This document shows, in pieces, positions 14,841 to 23,235 of a stretch of DNA of 49,124 nucleotides; the first letter of the stretch is position 1, and each line of letters begins with the position of its first letter. Location: NCBI GenBank assembly GCA_002490835.1, contig DKUU01000004.1:1-49124 (forward strand), read 5' to 3'. A model generated the notes under the pieces. It saw nothing but the letters and a program-made list of their open reading frames with translations, ran no database searches and was not told where the DNA came from. Origin of the DNA: Lachnospiraceae bacterium UBA7196. GTDB lineage: Bacteria; Bacillota; Clostridia; Lachnospirales; Lachnospiraceae. The translations under genes and the position numbers were made by a program.

Positions 14841-16166
14841 TCAGCCCTTCGCCGCAAGGATTCTCCTGCAAAACACCCACGACATCACCGTCGCAATGAT
14901 CCACCCCACCGGCCATGACAGCCAGATGCCTGTCTCCTGCAAATATACCGAAAACACAAAGGCAAGAATCACACGCAGGATCAGGTCCGTAAAGGTCGCC
15001 GCCATGAACTGCTTCATCCGCTCCGCGCCCCGCAGCGTACCGTCCGCCACCAGTTTCACCGCCACCACAAAATAAAAGGGCGATACGATCCGCAAAAAAG
15101 TCATGCCGGTCTGCAGCGCGCCGCTTCCCGTATCCTCCAGAAATAACAGCATCATTGTCCGTCCAAAAAAGAAATAAGCGGCAGAGAAAGGCAGCGCCAC
15201 TAAAACTGCCAGTTTCAGACCTGTCCGCAGACCTTCCCGTATCCTGCTTTTACGTCCCGCACCCAGATTCTGCGCCGTAAAGCCGGACACGCCGTTTCCC
15301 AGCGTGGTAAAACCCGTGATGACAAAGGTATTCAAGCGAATCGCGGCCGAATAACCGGCGATCACCCCCGAGCCATAGGAATTGACCAGTCCCTGAATAA
15401 AAATATTTCCTATGGACACAAAACTCTGCTGCAAGATGCTCGGCACCGCGATCAGGCTGATCTTCCAAAAGAGGGAAAGAGAAAAAAGCGGTGGTCTTCC
15501 TTCAGCCGCCACCTCCTTCAGCCGCTTGGCAAACGTAAAAAGAGCCAGCACACAGGCCGCTCCCTGCGCAAGAAAGGTAGCCCATGCCACACCCGCGACG
15601 CCCCACGAAAAGACCGCCACAAACAAAAGGTCCAACGCGATATTTCCCAGAGAAGAGCCGATCAGGAACCAGAGCGGCGTTGTGGAGTCGCCCAGCGAAT
15701 TGAACATGCCCGTCGTCACATTATACAAAAAAAGAAAGACAAAGCCGCCGATGTAAATCTTTAAGTAGAGCGCTCCGTCCCCAAATATATTTTCAGGCGT
15801 CCGTATCATGCGCATCATCGTCTCTGTCGTAAACAGTCCGACGATCGTCAGCGCCGCCGACAAGACTGCTCCTGCAATCAGGATCGTGGTCACGGCCGTC
15901 CGCACCTTTCCGTATGCCTTCGCCCCGAAAAGCTGGGACAACACCACCGAGCAGCCGATATTGCTCCCCACCGCCACCGCCATGAAGATCATGGTGATCG
16001 GGTAGGAAGCGCCCACCGCCGCCAGCGCGTCCTCTCCCGCGAACCGTCCGGCGATCATACTGTCCGCCATATTATAAAACTGCTGGAATATCACGCTGAT
16101 GAACATGGGCAGCGTGTATTTGATCAGAGTCCTTTGTGGCTCTCCCTCCGTTAAATCCTGAATCAT
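14841..16166 (-). CDS. MATE family multidrug/drug:cation antiporter
   Basis: This 441-residue, 12-helix membrane protein belongs to the DinF/NorM-like MATE group. It exports organic cations or drugs in exchange for protons or sodium. The N-terminal signature LIKYTLPMFISVIFQQFYNM with ADSMIAGRF is typical of clostridial members, and the pseudo-symmetric second half begins near residue 235 (ISLIAVPSILQQSFVSIGNI). Its ATG overlaps the stop of coaBC (ATGA), so it is translated together with the CoA genes although no functional link is obvious. The substrate cannot be predicted. Confidence 0.9.
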   Translation of the reverse strand: MIQDLTEGEPQRTLIKYTLPMFISVIFQQFYNMADSMIAGRFAGEDALAAVGASYPITMIFMAVAVGSNIGCSVVLSQLFGAKAYGKVRTAVTTILIAGAVLSAALTIVGLFTTETMMRMIRTPENIFGDGALYLKIYIGGFVFLFLYNVTTGMFNSLGDSTTPLWFLIGSSLGNIALDLLFVAVFSWGVAGVAWATFLAQGAACVLALFTFAKRLKEVAAEGRPPLFSLSLFWKISLIAVPSILQQSFVSIGNIFIQGLVNSYGSGVIAGYSAAIRLNTFVITGFTTLGNGVSGFTAQNLGAGRKSRIREGLRTGLKLAVLVALPFSAAYFFFGRTMMLLFLEDTGSGALQTGMTFLRIVSPFYFVVAVKLVADGTLRGAERMKQFMAATFTDLILRVILAFVFSVYLQETGIWLSWPVGWIIATVMSWVFCRRILAAKG

Positions 16167-17356
16167 GATATCGCCTCCAAAAGCCTGTCAAGCAGCCTGT
16201 CCGCCACTTCCTCCTTGGAAAGTAAAGGCAGCTCTTCCGTCCCCTCCTTTGTCAGCAGGGTCACCACATTGGTGTCGGCGCCAAAACCCGCCCCCTCCTG
16301 CCTGAGACTGTTGGCCACGATCATATCGATCTTTTTCTTTTCAAGCTTGGCACGGGAATTTTCCAAAAGATGCTCAGTCTCCATCGAAAAACCGCACAAA
16401 ATCTGTCCTTCCCGCCGGTGTGCTCCCAGCCATGCCAGAATATCCTCCGTGCGTTCCAGCGCGATGGACAGCTCCCCGTCCTTCTTTTTCATCTTTTCGT
16501 CCGCCGTCTGCGCCGGCCGGTAATCCGCTACTGCCGCCGCCTTGATGATGATATCCTGTTCAGTGGCCGCGGTCTTTACCGCTTCCGCCATATCCGCCGC
16601 CGAAATAACCGGCACAAGCCGCACGCCCGCCGGCGCCTGCAAATTCGTCTTTCCTGACACAAGTGTCACATCCGCGCCTCTGCGCACCGCTGCTAATGCA
16701 ATCGCATACCCCATCTTTCCCGTAGAATGGTTGCTGATATAGCGCACTGGGTCAAGCTTTTCCTGCGTGGGGCCGGCAGTGACCAGCACCTTCTTCCCCG
16801 TAAGGTCCTTGGTCGTGAGCGCCCGCACGATCGCCTCGTATAAAACTTCCGGCTCCGGCATCTTGCCCTCTCCGGTATCCCCGCAGGCCAGATAACCGTT
16901 TCCCGGTGAGATCACTTCCATACCATACTTTTTTAGCAGCCCGATATTGTCCTGCACGACCGGGTTCTGATACATTCTGGTATTCATGGCAGGCGCAACG
17001 ATCTTCGGGCACTGGCAGGCCAGAAGGGTCGTGGTCAGCATATCGTCCGCGATCCCGTGCGCCGCCTTGGCGATCACATTGGCCGAAGCGGGAGCAACGA
17101 GGAAGACATCTGTCCGTTTCGCAAGTGAAACGTGTTCCACCTGAAATTCAAAGTTTCGGTCAAAGGTATCCACCAGACACTTATTGCCCGTCAGCGATTC
17201 AAAGGTGATGGGGTTGATGAAGTTTGTAGCATTTTTTGTCATAACAACCGTTATGTCCGCCTGCTGTTTCTTTAACATGCTGGCGAGGGATGCGATCTTG
17301 TAAGCGGCGATGCTGCCCGTCACGCCCAGTATAATATGCTTATCCTTTAATAACAT
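16163..17356 (-). CDS. coaBC: bifunctional phosphopantothenoylcysteine decarboxylase/synthetase
   Basis: This 397-residue bifunctional enzyme joins cysteine to 4'-phosphopantothenate (CoaB) and decarboxylates the product (CoaC), using FMN and CTP. The N-terminal CoaC domain (about 1-180) begins IILGVTGSIAAYK, has the catalytic His in EHVSLAKRTD, and the PAMNTRMYQNP substrate motif with the Cys lid (ACGDTGEGKM). The CoaB domain starts near residue 188 (VLVTAGPTQEKLDPVRYISN) with NHSTGKMG and the KKKDGE loop. Length is normal. It lies three bases after coaX and overlaps the MATE gene. Confidence 0.96.
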   Translation of the reverse strand: MLLKDKHIILGVTGSIAAYKIASLASMLKKQQADITVVMTKNATNFINPITFESLTGNKCLVDTFDRNFEFQVEHVSLAKRTDVFLVAPASANVIAKAAHGIADDMLTTTLLACQCPKIVAPAMNTRMYQNPVVQDNIGLLKKYGMEVISPGNGYLACGDTGEGKMPEPEVLYEAIVRALTTKDLTGKKVLVTAGPTQEKLDPVRYISNHSTGKMGYAIALAAVRRGADVTLVSGKTNLQAPAGVRLVPVISAADMAEAVKTAATEQDIIIKAAAVADYRPAQTADEKMKKKDGELSIALERTEDILAWLGAHRREGQILCGFSMETEHLLENSRAKLEKKKIDMIVANSLRQEGAGFGADTNVVTLLTKEGTEELPLLSKEEVADRLLDRLLEAIS

Positions 17357-17359
17357 ATG

Positions 17360-18130
17360 CTATCCTTCCACGTTTTTATGATAGATCAGCCCCAACCCTT
17401 TGAGGGTCAGCTCATTATCGCAGACGATCTCCTTTTTGCAATAAGGAACGATGCTTCCCGCAAGGCCGCCGGTAGCCACCACCGGGGCTTCATACCCCAG
17501 CTCGTCGAAAATCCGCTCGACCATGCCGTCCAGACAGGCGGCCTGCCCCATCACGATACCGCTCTTCATGCAGTCGATGGTATTTCTGCCGATCACTTTC
17601 TTCGGCGCTTCCAGACTGATGCGCGGAAGCTGGGACGTACGGTTTACGAGAGAATCCAGCGAAACCTTCACGCCCGGCAGAATCATGCCGCCGATATAAT
17701 TTTTCTTTTCATCCACCACGCTGATGGTGGTGGCGGTCCCCATGTCGATCAGGATGATCGGCGCACCGTAGTAGTGCAGTCCGGCCACCGCATTGACCAC
17801 CAGATCGGAGCCAAGCTGCGCCGGATTATCCATGAGGATATTTAAGCCTGTTTTCAAGCCGGGACCGACTAAGAGCGGCGGCCTTTTAAACAGCTTTTCA
17901 AGCGCCGCCTTCACGATATTGTTGAGGGGCGGCACGACGGAAGAGATAATGCTGCCCGTAATATCCTCCACGCCGATGTGATAGAGATCAAATAACGCCC
18001 GAAATTCTACCACATATTCCAGTTCCGTACTCGCCTGATTGGTGGAAACACGCTCCACGAAGCAGACTCTCTCCCCGTCCATACAACCGATGACAATATT
18101 GGTGTTGCCGATGTCAACTGCTAAGATCAT
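17360..18130 (-). CDS. coaX: type III pantothenate kinase
   Basis: This 256-residue enzyme phosphorylates pantothenate, the first committed step of CoA synthesis. Type III kinases are insensitive to CoA feedback and need a monovalent cation. ASKHA motifs are clear: the phosphate-1 loop MILAVDIGNTNIVIG at the N-terminus, the pantothenate region GPGLKTGLNI, the catalytic Asp in LGSDLVVN, and phosphate-2 IDMGTATTISVV. I chose the ATG at 18130 because GAGGAG lies seven bases upstream; an in-frame ATG five codons earlier lacks one. It stands between the ECF S-component gene and coaBC, forming a pantothenate-to-phosphopantetheine operon. Confidence 0.96.
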   Translation of the reverse strand: MILAVDIGNTNIVIGCMDGERVCFVERVSTNQASTELEYVVEFRALFDLYHIGVEDITGSIISSVVPPLNNIVKAALEKLFKRPPLLVGPGLKTGLNILMDNPAQLGSDLVVNAVAGLHYYGAPIILIDMGTATTISVVDEKKNYIGGMILPGVKVSLDSLVNRTSQLPRISLEAPKKVIGRNTIDCMKSGIVMGQAACLDGMVERIFDELGYEAPVVATGGLAGSIVPYCKKEIVCDNELTLKGLGLIYHKNVEG

Positions 18131-18168
18131 GCCGTAACTCCTCATTTTTTGTATTGTACTCGTTATTT

Positions 18169-19038
18169 TTATGCCTTTTTTGCGGCCAGCAGCGCCGCAT
18201 CCTCCGCCACGCGTCCTTTCTCGACGTTATAAAGAGGCTTCACCTTCGCTAAGGCCATGCCCACGCCCGTGACGATGATCGCCGCTACCACGGCTTCCAC
18301 GATACCGTTAAAGGTCACCACGCCCATGATGACGTCTAACACCGCGTCGCCCGCCACGCCCACGGCCTGTGCATAAGCATCCTTATAGAGGATAAAGATA
18401 CCGCTCATCACAAACAGGGTATTCGTGAATGCGCCCGCGAGTCCCGCATAGGAAAGAGAGATATTCGCTGACTCCTTCTTTCTGCCGCCGACCGTCAGCA
18501 CCGCCATAAGCGCTATTCCTGCTGCCGCGCCGATCACCGTGCAGACGACAGCGCTCAGAGCCTCCGGAAACAGCCGCATCAGGAATGCCCTCACGGAGAC
18601 AAATAATATAACAGATGCTATTAAATCGACAGCCACCTTGCCCGCCTTGTTCTCGCCCTTCACGATCCTGCGGATCAAAAGCCAGACAAAATACGGAACG
18701 ACGCCGACTAAAATGCGCGGCACAAAGCAGATGTAGAGACTCTTAAAGATGCCCGATACACCTACAAAGTTATAGGCTACGACCGGCGAAAACACAAACG
18801 CCGAAGCCGTAACTGCCTTAAATGTGTTGTTGATAAAGCTGGTGAGTCCAAATACGAATCCTAAAAATGCACCTTTCTTCGGTCCAAGAAATAGCGCTCC
18901 CAGGATCACCGGGATGTGAATGATCGTCGCGTTGATCACTACAAGCGGGATATATCCCAGCGGTGTGAATGCCATAATCACGATTATGGCGGTGAACAGT
19001 GCCGTAAGCACAAGTTCGTAGGTCTTTTCATTTTTCAT
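18169..19038 (-). CDS. ECF transporter S component, probably for pantothenate
   Basis: This 289-residue membrane protein is the substrate-specific subunit of an energy-coupling-factor vitamin transporter; it would recruit a shared EcfA1A2T module encoded elsewhere. The N-terminus (ELVLTALFTAIIVIMAFTPL, IPVILGALFLGPKKGAFLGF) is characteristic, with GFVFGLTSFINNTF as the conserved loop. The substrate is inferred from position: the next genes are coaX and coaBC, so pantothenate (PanT-like) fits best. The protein is about 90 residues longer than usual S components because of an extra hydrophobic region (about 130-195). GGAGGATTGTACC precedes the ATG. Confidence 0.78.
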   Translation of the reverse strand: MKNEKTYELVLTALFTAIIVIMAFTPLGYIPLVVINATIIHIPVILGALFLGPKKGAFLGFVFGLTSFINNTFKAVTASAFVFSPVVAYNFVGVSGIFKSLYICFVPRILVGVVPYFVWLLIRRIVKGENKAGKVAVDLIASVILFVSVRAFLMRLFPEALSAVVCTVIGAAAGIALMAVLTVGGRKKESANISLSYAGLAGAFTNTLFVMSGIFILYKDAYAQAVGVAGDAVLDVIMGVVTFNGIVEAVVAAIIVTGVGMALAKVKPLYNVEKGRVAEDAALLAAKKA

Positions 19039-19081
19039 GGTACAATCCTCCTGTTATTATTCTCATACGAGATACAATACG

Positions 19082-19115
19082 GTGGTATCATACCACATTC
19101 CTATATTTTTGACAA
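19082..19115 (-). promoter_or_regulatory. promoter of the pantothenate/CoA operon with palindromic operator
   Basis: On the minus strand, TTGTCA (19110-19115), a 17-base spacer and TATGAT (19087-19092) form a strong promoter. The -10 is centred in a perfect inverted repeat, GTGGTA-TCA-TACCAC (19082-19096), an arrangement expected for repressor binding. The regulator is unknown. Confidence 0.7.
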
Positions 19116-19149
19116 CATTGTTTTTAAAAACACATGTTATGTATCTAAA

Positions 19150-19175
19150 AAAAGACAGCCTTTCGGCTGTCTTTT
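19150..19175 (-). terminator. intrinsic terminator after rubrerythrin gene
   Basis: AAAAGACAGCC (19150-19160) and GGCTGTCTTTT (19165-19175) pair across a 4-base loop. On the minus strand the stem is followed by a run of T. It lies seven bases past the rubrerythrin stop codon. Confidence 0.9.
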
Positions 19176-19181
19176 AAGGTT

Positions 19182-19721
19182 TTAGTAATTCTCCGGCTTC
19201 ACCTGGAAGTACGACTGCGGATGCTTGCACACAGGGCACAGCTCCGGCGCCTTCTTCCCGATCACGATATGACCACAGTTCAAGCACTGCCATACGCAGT
19301 CGCCATCTTTAGAGAACACCACGCCATCCTCAATATTCTGGATCAGCTTACGATATCTCTCCTCATGCTCTTTCTCGATCTTTGCCACGCCTTCAAAGAG
19401 CAGGGCGATCTCCTCAAACCCTTCCTTGCGGGCATCCTCGGCAAAACCGGCATACATATCCGTCCACTCGTAATTCTCGCCCTCGGCCGCATCCCGCAGA
19501 TTCTCACGCGTCTCCGGAATCTGGCCGCCGTGCAGGTACTTAAACCAGATCTTTGCGTGCTCCTTCTCGTTGGCCGCCGTCTCCGCAAAAATGTTGGCCA
19601 TCTGTACATAGCCGTCCTTCTTCGCCTTGGACGCATAATAAGTATACTTTGTGTAAGCCTGCGACTCTCCGGCAAATGCCGCCAAAAGATTTTTTTCTGT
19701 CTGTGAACCCTTCAGATCCAT
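19182..19721 (-). CDS. rbr: rubrerythrin
   Basis: This 179-residue cytoplasmic peroxidase of anaerobes reduces hydrogen peroxide at a diiron site using electrons from rubredoxin-type donors. The ferritin-like domain (about 1-140) carries the iron ligands in the helices AFAGESQAYTKY, AANEKEHAKIW and AKIEKEHEERY. The C-terminal rubredoxin domain (about 142-179) has the two FeS4 ligand pairs CLNCG and CPVCKH. Length is normal. AAGGAGGCAGCT precedes the ATG. It is a single-gene unit with its own promoter and terminator. Confidence 0.97.
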   Translation of the reverse strand: MDLKGSQTEKNLLAAFAGESQAYTKYTYYASKAKKDGYVQMANIFAETAANEKEHAKIWFKYLHGGQIPETRENLRDAAEGENYEWTDMYAGFAEDARKEGFEEIALLFEGVAKIEKEHEERYRKLIQNIEDGVVFSKDGDCVWQCLNCGHIVIGKKAPELCPVCKHPQSYFQVKPENY

Positions 19722-19802
19722 AGCTGCCTCCTTCTTGCCGCCTTCCTTTTTGAACGCTTTGCGCCCGCAGGCGGCCTCTTTTCTTTTCCTAATAATATTA
19801 CC

Positions 19803-19831
19803 ATTTTACGCCAAATCTTACTGTCTGCCAA
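19803..19831 (-). promoter_or_regulatory. promoter of rubrerythrin gene
   Basis: On the minus strand, TTGGCA (19826-19831), a 17-base spacer and TAAAAT (19803-19808). The leader is about 75 bases and contains no obvious riboswitch. Confidence 0.7.
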
Positions 19832-19875
19832 AAATATCGTCCGTTATTTATATCCTTCCATGCGCTCATATCTTC

Positions 19876-20250
19876 TCATTCCCCGCCCGCCGCATCCGCT
19901 TGTCCTTCCGACAGACTGATGAAATGGTAGCTCTCCATGATCTGCATATACTTTACCACACGGGGATAGAGCGGTTCCGCCTCCTCGCCGAACCGCTCCT
20001 TCAAACGATCGGCCAGTTCTTTCACCGTCCGCCCGCCGTCGATGAGCGGCCAGAGAAAGCTTCCGAATGGTTCCATATGTACCTTCGTCACTTTTGGGCG
20101 CTTAAAAAATCTCTGCGCAATGCGGTTAAAGACACCTGTGTTTTCAACTTCCAGAATGACAATACCCTCGTCGTCCCGTGTCCACGACAGTTCTTTCGCC
20201 CGCACAGGGATTAAATCCAGATAATTCTTCTGCTGTTTTTTACGCTTCAT
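19876..20250 (-). CDS. PqqD-like (RRE-fold) protein
   Basis: This 124-residue protein resembles the PqqD family: after a basic start, GIVILEVENTGVFNR leads into FGSFLWPLIDGGRTVKELAD, the W-x-L-I-D-G-x-R-T pattern, then a winged-helix region (LKERFGEEAEPLYPRVVKYM). PqqD-like folds bind leader peptides of ribosomally made, modified peptides, but many stand-alone clostridial members have no known partner. I use the ATG at 20250, whose A is the last base of the OPT stop codon (TGATG), rather than a TTG one codon earlier. No radical SAM enzyme or precursor peptide gene is adjacent. Confidence 0.78.
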   Translation of the reverse strand: MKRKKQQKNYLDLIPVRAKELSWTRDDEGIVILEVENTGVFNRIAQRFFKRPKVTKVHMEPFGSFLWPLIDGGRTVKELADRLKERFGEEAEPLYPRVVKYMQIMESYHFISLSEGQADAAGGE

Positions 20251-22148
20251 CAATTCTTACTCTTCTTCCACAGGGAAAACTTTAACAGGCAGAGGATCAT
20301 CACGATCATTAACACAAGACCGCCGATGTTGCCCAGATTCACCGTCCCTGAAAGATCCATGGTAATACCGCCGACCGCAAGGATGGCAAGCAGGATACCC
20401 ACCAGACCTTCGCCCGCGATCATGCCCGCGCAATACAGCGTGCCGTCTGTCGTCTGACGTTCTTTCGTCTTCTCATCCACCTTCTTCCTGCCATCCATGA
20501 ACATGCGTACAACGCCGCCCACCATAATGCTGGCGTTTAAGTAGATCGGCAGATAGAGGCCAATGGCAAAGGGCATTACCGGAACCCGCAAAATTTCCAG
20601 ACCAAGCGCCAGAAATACGCCGATAAATACCAGATTCCACGGAAGGTCGCCTCCCATGATACCCTCAACGATCATCTTCATCAGCGTTGCCTGCGGCGCA
20701 GGAACTTCCGTACCGCCATAACCCCATGCCGCATTCAGCAGATAAAGCACGCCGCCGATAGCAAGGCCGGATGCAACCACACCAATGAGTTCGCCGATCT
20801 GCTGCTTCTTCGGCGTAGCGCCAAGAAGATATCCGGTCTTTAAATCCTGCGACGTATCGCCCGCAATAGCGGCAACGATACAGATGACGGAACCGATGGC
20901 GATGGCGCCCATCATACCCGTGATGCCGCTGTCGCCCGTGGCTTTGATGGTGATGGTCGCGATCAGGAGCGTCGCGATTGCCATACCGGACACCGGATTA
21001 TTGGAGCTGCCGATCAGTCCCACCATACGGGAAGAGACCGTGGCAAAGAAGAAACCGAATACCACAATGAGCAGCGCGCCCAGAATCGTGACCGGAATCG
21101 CCGGCACCAGCCAGATGATAACGATCATCGCCAGAATGCCTCCAAGCACGATACTCATCGGCAGATCCTGTGCGGTTCTCGCGCTGCTGGTATTCTTGCC
21201 GCCCTTCATGCTCTTGATGGAATCACGGAAAGTAGTGATAATCAGGGGCAGCGACTTGATCAGGGAAATGATACCGCCCGTCGCGATCGCGCCTGCACCG
21301 ATATAACGCACATAGGACCCCCAAATCTTAGATGCGCCGCCTGCCGCATAGAGCTGTCCGATGGTCGTTCCCACATCGGCGGGATACATCCAGACGTCCG
21401 CGCCAAACAGACAGATCATTGGAATGATCACCATCCAGCCGACCAGCGAGCCGACAAACATATAGGAAGCGATCTTCGGCCCTACGATATAGCCCACACC
21501 AAGAAGCGCAGGGTATACCTCCAGACCGAGTTCTCCCTTAAAGGACTTAAACTCCGCGGCGATATCCGCCGGGATCACCTTGATACCGTCAACGATGAAC
21601 TTAAAAATCGCCGCAAAACCCATGCCGCTGAACACAGTGGAAGCGTTAGAGCCGCCCTCCTCGCCGGCCAGAAGCACGTCCGCGCAGGCTGTACCCTCGG
21701 GATAGAGCAGGGTCGCATGTTCCTTCACGATCAGAGCATTGCGCAGCGGAATCATGAACAGTACACCCAAAACACCGCCGCAGAGCGCAATCAGCGTAAT
21801 TTCAACGAGACTCGGCATATCGCAGAGTCCTTCTTCGGCCCACAGGAAAAGCGCAGGCATCGTAAAGATCGCACCGGCAGCCAGAGACTCGCCCGCGGAA
21901 CCGATGGTTTGCACCATATTGCTCTCCAAAATGGAATTTTTCCGCATGATCACGCGGATCACTCCCATGGAAATGACCGCCGCCGGAATCGAAGCCGACA
22001 CCGTCATACCCACGCGCAGACCTAAGTACGCGTTAGCCGCGCCGAACACAATGGCAAGAATGATACCCATGATGATCGACGTCACCGTAAATTCCGGGGT
22101 AATCTTTTCCGCGGGAATATACGGCTTAAATTCTTTGTTTTCTCCCAT
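20250..22148 (-). CDS. OPT family oligopeptide transporter
   Basis: This 632-residue membrane protein, with about 15 helices, belongs to the prokaryotic OPT group, proton-coupled importers of small peptides or metal-chelating peptide derivatives. Recognisable segments are TPEFTVTSIIMGIILAIVFG and NAYLGLRVGMTVSASIPAAV near the N-terminus, NSILESNMVQTIGSAGESLA, and the late PVMPFAIGLYLPIYLN. Length is full. It is preceded by a strong promoter and followed, with a one-base overlap, by the PqqD-like gene. The substrate cannot be deduced. Confidence 0.9.
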   Translation of the reverse strand: MGENKEFKPYIPAEKITPEFTVTSIIMGIILAIVFGAANAYLGLRVGMTVSASIPAAVISMGVIRVIMRKNSILESNMVQTIGSAGESLAAGAIFTMPALFLWAEEGLCDMPSLVEITLIALCGGVLGVLFMIPLRNALIVKEHATLLYPEGTACADVLLAGEEGGSNASTVFSGMGFAAIFKFIVDGIKVIPADIAAEFKSFKGELGLEVYPALLGVGYIVGPKIASYMFVGSLVGWMVIIPMICLFGADVWMYPADVGTTIGQLYAAGGASKIWGSYVRYIGAGAIATGGIISLIKSLPLIITTFRDSIKSMKGGKNTSSARTAQDLPMSIVLGGILAMIVIIWLVPAIPVTILGALLIVVFGFFFATVSSRMVGLIGSSNNPVSGMAIATLLIATITIKATGDSGITGMMGAIAIGSVICIVAAIAGDTSQDLKTGYLLGATPKKQQIGELIGVVASGLAIGGVLYLLNAAWGYGGTEVPAPQATLMKMIVEGIMGGDLPWNLVFIGVFLALGLEILRVPVMPFAIGLYLPIYLNASIMVGGVVRMFMDGRKKVDEKTKERQTTDGTLYCAGMIAGEGLVGILLAILAVGGITMDLSGTVNLGNIGGLVLMIVMILCLLKFSLWKKSKN

Positions 22149-22255
22149 CTTTTCTCTCCTTCTCTGTTTACAGTTTTCTCTCGCTCTCGCACCGGGGGTG
22201 CAAAGCAGTCCTCGAAAGTTAATTCCGCAGGAATTTACTTTGATATATAAGTAAG

Positions 22256-22284
22256 ATTATACTGAAACAGAGAAGGTTTTACAA
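22256..22284 (-). promoter_or_regulatory. promoter of OPT/PqqD-like operon
   Basis: On the minus strand, TTGTAA (22279-22284), a 17-base spacer and a perfect TATAAT (22256-22261). It is back to back with the purC promoter, 10 bases away. Confidence 0.75.
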
Positions 22285-22294
22285 GAAATTTTTG

Positions 22295-22323
22295 TTGTCA
22301 ATCGCCCGCTCTTCGTTTATTAT
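22295..22323 (+). promoter_or_regulatory. promoter of purC
   Basis: TTGTCA (22295-22300), a 17-base spacer and TATTAT (22318-22323), about 50 bases before the ATG. I see no purine riboswitch in this short leader. Confidence 0.7.
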
Positions 22324-22374
22324 GGTATATATCTGCTATGATAACTAACAACTATGTGTAAAGGAAGGAACGCC

Positions 22375-23235
22375 ATGAAACCGATCAAAGAAGGAAAAGT
22401 ACGTGAAATCTACGATAACGGCGACAGCCTGATCATGGTCGCGACCGACCGCATCAGCTGTTTCGACGTGATCTTAAAGAATCAGGTGACCAAAAAGGGC
22501 ACGGTTCTGACACAGATGTCAAAATTCTGGTTCGACATGACAAACGACATCTTGCCCAATCACATGATTTCCGTGGATGTGAAGGATATGCCCGAATTTT
22601 TCAGACAGGAGCAGTTTACCGGCAACAGTATGCTCTGTAGGAAACTGGACATGCTCCCCATCGAGTGCATCGTCCGCGGCTACATCACAGGCAGCGGCTG
22701 GGCAAGCTACCAAAAGGACGGTACGGTCTGCGGCATCACGCTGCCCGAAGGCCTGAAAGAATCGGACAAGCTGCCCGAGCCCATCTACACCCCCTCCACC
22801 AAGGCTGAAATCGGCGACCACGACGAAAATATCTCTTTCGAACAAAGTGTGGACTATCTGGAAAAACGTTATCCCGGAAAGGGTGCCAAATACGCGGAAA
22901 AGCTCAGGGACTACACCATCGCCCTCTATAAAAAATGCGCGGAATACGCGCTGACCCGCGGCATCATCATTGCGGATACGAAATTTGAGTTCGGACTGGA
23001 CGAAAACGGCAATATCGTCCTCGGCGACGAGATGCTCACCCCCGACAGCTCCCGTTTCTGGCCTGCGGAAGGGTATGAACCCGGCCACAGCCAGCCCTCC
23101 TTTGACAAGCAGTTTGCGAGAGACTGGCTGAAAGCCAACGAAGGGCATGACTGGAAGCTGCCCGATGACATCGTGCAAAAGACCATCGACAAATACCTTC
23201 AGGGTTACGAACTGCTCACCGGACACAGTCTATAA
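22375..23235 (+). CDS. purC: phosphoribosylaminoimidazole-succinocarboxamide synthase (SAICAR synthetase)
   Basis: This 286-residue enzyme ligates aspartate to CAIR with ATP in purine synthesis. Signatures are the N-terminal KEGKVREIYD nucleotide-binding loop, the PIECIVRGYITGSGW motif, and the C-terminal ADTKFEFGLDENG and DEMLTPDSSRFW regions. The length matches the longer eukaryote-like/clostridial form. I chose the ATG at 22375 because AAAGGAAGGAACGCC precedes it. It stands alone, away from other pur genes, and its last six bases overlap the convergent sensor kinase gene. Confidence 0.97.
   Translation: MKPIKEGKVREIYDNGDSLIMVATDRISCFDVILKNQVTKKGTVLTQMSKFWFDMTNDILPNHMISVDVKDMPEFFRQEQFTGNSMLCRKLDMLPIECIVRGYITGSGWASYQKDGTVCGITLPEGLKESDKLPEPIYTPSTKAEIGDHDENISFEQSVDYLEKRYPGKGAKYAEKLRDYTIALYKKCAEYALTRGIIIADTKFEFGLDENGNIVLGDEMLTPDSSRFWPAEGYEPGHSQPSFDKQFARDWLKANEGHDWKLPDDIVQKTIDKYLQGYELLTGHSL

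Noticed and set aside
22519..23226. 235-codon minus-strand frame opposite purC
   Set aside because: purC is complete and well supported; the opposite frame has no ribosome binding site or recognisable domain.
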